Source of the DNA: Burkholderia ubonensis subsp. mesacidophila
GTDB lineage: Bacteria; Pseudomonadota; Gammaproteobacteria; Burkholderiales; Burkholderiaceae
Length of the DNA stretch: 64,000 nt
Reading direction: 5' to 3'
NCBI RefSeq assembly: GCF_002097715.1
Contig: NZ_CP020738.1
Location: 186,001 to 250,000, forward strand
Below, piece by piece: positions 60,857 through 64,000 of the stretch. Position 1 is the first letter of the stretch. Each line of letters opens with the position of its first letter. Position numbers and translations under genes: made by a program. Under the pieces are notes generated by a model that was not told where the DNA came from, searched no databases, and worked only from the letters and a program-made list of their open reading frames with translations.

Positions 60857-63800
60857 TTATCCCGGGCAGGCCGTGGCCGCGGCCGTCGTGCGGCGCGCGA
60901 TCCGCTCCAGCTCGTCGAGCAAGTACCCGATCAACCGGGAACGCCCGTCACGTGAGAGGACATCGTCATCCGCGACGATGCGGATGTGGTTGACCCCGTC
61001 GGACCGATCGACGCCAATGGCCAGGTTGACGGGATAGTGAAAGCGATCCTGACCTTCCCAGTTCGACGATTCCAGCCGCCCCGGCCGTTGCACGCCATCG
61101 AAATTGGTGAAGTTCATCGAGTAGCGGAAATCGCGTCCGCCGTGCGCATGCAGGATGCGCGACAGCGGGTAAAGCGAGAAATCCGCGACCGTGTTCAATT
61201 CACGATGCACGTCCACCAGATCCTGCTCGACCTCCGCCGCCGGATCCACCCGCATCGAGAACGGCAGGATGTTCCAGTACAGCCCTGCGGATTCCAGCGA
61301 TCCGTCGATGTCGGCCGTCCGGCCGTTCGTCACCGCGCCGAACGTGACGTGTCGATCGCCTTCGAGCGCCGCGATCGCCCGGCACGCGGCCACAAAAAAG
61401 GCCGCCTTGGTCTGCACGCGCAACCCCTGGCACAGCCGGTACAGCGCGTCGACGGTGCGCGCGTCGATCGCGCCGTCCGTTTCGCCGATTCGCGCCGCCC
61501 GCCTGCCGGGCGCGCGCAGGAAGCCGGGATTGATCGCGTAGTCGGCCCAGAACGCGCGCGCGCGCGTCGAGCGGCTCATGTCCTGCTGCGCCAGCACGTA
61601 AGCATCGAACGGATCCGGCCGCGACGTGGTCGGGCGTGGCGGCTGCCCATAGCGGTCGAGCGCGTCGGCGAGCAGCCGCTGCTGCCCCCAGCCGTCGTCG
61701 ACCGCGTGATGCGTCTCGAGCGTCACGCGGGCGCGCCGCGGCGACACGCGCGTCAGGCTGGCATACAGCAGCGGACTTTCCGCGTCGAACGGATTGATGA
61801 CCGTCACCGCCTGTCCGCCCGCACCCGTCGCCGGCCGCGCGTGGCCGGCGGGCGAGACGGTGACGGCCAGCCTGGGCCGGCTCGCGCGCGTCCTGACGAT
61901 CCCGCCGTCGCGCCGGGCGAACACGGCGCTGAACACCGGCTGTTCCGACAAGGTCTCGACCAGGCAGCGTCGCAGCGCGTCGACGTCGATCTCCGCATGA
62001 GGATCGTGCACGTCGAACGATTGAACGACGTGATAGACGCCGTTGCGGTGGGCGAGATTCTCGTCGTAGGCGTTCAGCATGATGGTCTGCATGTCCGACG
62101 CGCTCGCGCTGCCGCGGGCGGCCGGCGCGGCGGCGGGCGGATCGGCGCGCTTGCACGCTGCCGCGAGGTTCGCGACGTTGCCGTGCACGAAGATGTCCTG
62201 CACGCCGACACGCCACCCGGCGCGCGCCATCGCGAGCGCGAGATCGACGGCCCGGATCGAGTCGCCGCCGGCTTCGAAGAAATCGGTGTCGATCGATGCG
62301 TGCGGGCTGCCCAGCACGGTTCGCCAGATCGACAGCAGCGCCGCCTCGTTGTCGGACATGGCCGTGTCGCGACGCGCCGACAGCGCGACGGAGCGCGCCC
62401 GCATCGTGTCGAAATCGACCTTGCCGTTGCGCGTCAGCGCGACCGAGTCGATCACGTAGAAATGCTGCGGCATGCAGAAACCCGGCAGCCTGCGCCCGAA
62501 TTGCGCGCGCAGGTCCGCGATCGTCAGCGTGGCGCGGCCGTCCGGCATCACGTAGGCGTCGAGCACGTCCACGCCGTCGACGGCGCGCGCCGACACATAG
62601 GCGTCCTGCACGCCGTCGCACGCGCGCAGGGTCGATTCGATCTCGCCGAGCGACACGCGAAAGCCGCGCAGCTTCAGGTAGCCGTTCTTTCTCGACACGT
62701 AGGCAACCCGGCCGTCGGGCAAATAGCGCGCCAGATCGCCGGTGCGATACATGCGTTCGCCGGGGCGCCCGGCGAACGGGCAGGGCACGAACGCATCGGC
62801 GGTCAGGTCGGCTCGCGCGTGATAGCCGCGCGCGAGCCCCGGCCCGCTGACGAACAGTTCACCGACGACGCCTGGCGGCACGGGTGCGCCATGCTCGTCG
62901 AGGATGTACATCCGCAGGTCGGGAATCGGGTCGCCGATCAGGCTCTCGCTGGCCTCCAGCTCCGTGTCGGGGTCGACCGGATGCAAGGTCACGTGCACGG
63001 TCGTCTCGGTGATGCCGTACATGTTGACGACGACCGGGCCCGCCGGGCCGGCCAGCGCGTACCAGCGCGCCAGTTGCCGGAAATCCAGCCGCTCGCCGCC
63101 GAAGATGATCAGCTTGAGCGTCGCCAGCCGGCGAAATGCGTCGGGATACTGCTCCAGATAGGCGCACAGCCGGTAGAAGGACGACGGCGTCTGGTTGAGC
63201 ACGGTGATGTTCGCGCTCGCGATGAAGTCGCACAGCGCGGCCGGGTCGCGGATGTCACGTTCCGCCGGAATCGCCAGCAAGCCGCCGTACAGCAGCGCGC
63301 CCCAGATCTCCCACACCGAGAAATCGAACGCGATGGTATGCAGCAGCGGCCATGCGTCGTCCTCGGAAAACTCGAAGCTCGGCGCGGTCTCGTGGAACAG
63401 GCGCATCACGCTGCGGTGCGAAATCATCACGCCCTTGGGTTGGCCGGTCGAACCGGACGTGTAGATGACGTAGGCCAGCGTGTCGGGATGAACCTTCGGC
63501 ATCGGCGCGACGGGGGCGGCGTCGGCGAGCGCCGCGTCGTCGTCGATGACGACGATCGGCGCGCCGCCGGCCCGGCCGAGCGATTCGGCGCGTTCGAGCG
63601 CATCGCGCGGCGCGACGATCGCGCCCAGGCCGGCTTCGCGAACCAGCTCCAGCAGGCGCGCGGGCGGATAGCCAAGATCCAGCGGAACGTAGGCTGCTCC
63701 GCATTTCATCGCGGCGAGCATCGAGATCACGGCTTTCGGCCTGTCCTCGATGACGACGCCGACCCGGTCGTCCGGCGCGATGCCGGCGCGGATCAGGCGC

Positions 63801-63937
63801 GCGGCGAGCCGGTCGCTTTGCGCGTCCAGTCCGCCGTAGCTGAGGGTGGTCGTGCCGTACGCGAGCGCCGGCGCATCGGGGCGGGCGCGCGCGACGTCCC
63901 GGAATCGTTCGCTGACGGTCAGCGCTTCGTCGTTCAT
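60857..63937 (-). CDS. NRPS, A-T-C architecture, threonine-activating
   Basis: 1026 aa from ATG 63937 (GTG 63946 is in frame). A domain about 1-500 with YVIYTSGSTGQPKGV and NMYGITETT; my reading of the specificity residues gives D-F-W-N-I-G-M-V-H-K, the published threonine code. T domain near 550 (FFEAGGDSIRAV). The condensation domain is about 605-1010 (THHAVDDGWG near 745). The gene ends straight after the C domain at the edge of an insertion-sequence-like repeat, so it may be naturally A-T-C or cut at its 3' end. An upstream partner, if any, is beyond the window. Confidence 0.9.
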   Translation of the reverse strand: MNDEALTVSERFRDVARARPDAPALAYGTTTLSYGGLDAQSDRLAARLIRAGIAPDDRVGVVIEDRPKAVISMLAAMKCGAAYVPLDLGYPPARLLELVREAGLGAIVAPRDALERAESLGRAGGAPIVVIDDDAALADAAPVAPMPKVHPDTLAYVIYTSGSTGQPKGVMISHRSVMRLFHETAPSFEFSEDDAWPLLHTIAFDFSVWEIWGALLYGGLLAIPAERDIRDPAALCDFIASANITVLNQTPSSFYRLCAYLEQYPDAFRRLATLKLIIFGGERLDFRQLARWYALAGPAGPVVVNMYGITETTVHVTLHPVDPDTELEASESLIGDPIPDLRMYILDEHGAPVPPGVVGELFVSGPGLARGYHARADLTADAFVPCPFAGRPGERMYRTGDLARYLPDGRVAYVSRKNGYLKLRGFRVSLGEIESTLRACDGVQDAYVSARAVDGVDVLDAYVMPDGRATLTIADLRAQFGRRLPGFCMPQHFYVIDSVALTRNGKVDFDTMRARSVALSARRDTAMSDNEAALLSIWRTVLGSPHASIDTDFFEAGGDSIRAVDLALAMARAGWRVGVQDIFVHGNVANLAAACKRADPPAAAPAARGSASASDMQTIMLNAYDENLAHRNGVYHVVQSFDVHDPHAEIDVDALRRCLVETLSEQPVFSAVFARRDGGIVRTRASRPRLAVTVSPAGHARPATGAGGQAVTVINPFDAESPLLYASLTRVSPRRARVTLETHHAVDDGWGQQRLLADALDRYGQPPRPTTSRPDPFDAYVLAQQDMSRSTRARAFWADYAINPGFLRAPGRRAARIGETDGAIDARTVDALYRLCQGLRVQTKAAFFVAACRAIAALEGDRHVTFGAVTNGRTADIDGSLESAGLYWNILPFSMRVDPAAEVEQDLVDVHRELNTVADFSLYPLSRILHAHGGRDFRYSMNFTNFDGVQRPGRLESSNWEGQDRFHYPVNLAIGVDRSDGVNHIRIVADDDVLSRDGRSRLIGYLLDELERIARRTTAAATACPG

Positions 63938-64000
63938 GATGGGCACCGAGCAGGCAGGTTGAAGGTCCGCCCGGCGGGCGAGACCGGGCGTTCAGGCGAC

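Noticed and set aside
1..64000. CRISPR array, tRNA or rRNA genes
   Set aside because: No regularly spaced repeats, cloverleaf-like sequences or rRNA motifs were recognised by eye; a dedicated scan was not possible.

Overview
The window is high-GC DNA whose gene content and codon use fit a Burkholderia-type betaproteobacterium. Grounds are the complete pobA/pca protocatechuate block, several LysE-type exporters, LysR and MocR-type regulators, large NRPS genes, DUF1488 and other short proteins typical of Burkholderia, and Burkholderia-like insertion sequences. The species assignment is inference.

Layout. (1) 1-10.8 kb: two NRPS genes on the minus strand. One is C-A-T-C-A-T with two nearly identical adenylation domains of threonine-like code. 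The other is C-T-E with no adenylation domain and runs off the left edge. A divergent MFS exporter faces them. (2) 10.9-20.3 kb: a MocR-type regulator divergent from a tightly packed operon. The operon encodes an anthranilate-synthase-like pair, a cupin, a UbiD-family decarboxylase, a flavodoxin-like reductase, a chorismate-mutase/PchB-like protein, a stand-alone B3/4 (PheRS-editing-like) protein and a TrpB-like PLP enzyme. A LysE exporter gene converges on it. This looks like a pathway from chorismate to an unusual aromatic amino acid, with export and possible tRNA-editing self-protection; it is the best candidate for an undescribed system here. (3) 20.6-32 kb: ordinary chromosomal genes: purine permease, EmrB-type pump with LysR, ArgP/LysE pair, Fnr-like regulator, universal stress protein, serine acetyltransferase, folE and pteridine-reductase-like SDR. 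(4) 32.1-40.1 kb: LysR, pobA, pcaI, pcaJ, pcaB, pcaD, pcaC, pcaK. Together they take 4-hydroxybenzoate to 3-oxoadipyl-CoA except for the protocatechuate ring-opening step (pcaGH not in the window). (5) 40.1-41.1 kb: a small hypothetical gene and a LysE exporter.

(6) 41.2-60.86 kb: an accessory island with a visibly different, less GC-rich texture. It carries a dead IS3-type element, an IS1182-like transposase scrap, broken genes and many very short genes. Recognisable genes are a SagB-type dehydrogenase, a Crp-like regulator plus a decayed copy, a slipin, a fatty acyl desaturase and an orphan HicB. It also holds extra copies of three translation or RNA-binding genes: rpsU (bS21), cspA and infA. 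An imperfect 33-bp direct repeat lies at both edges (41,241 and 60,824). (7) 60.86-63.94 kb: an A-T-C NRPS gene with an exact threonine code, whose stop codon lies immediately beside and partly inside the right-hand copy of that repeat region.

No tRNA, rRNA or CRISPR array was recognised.
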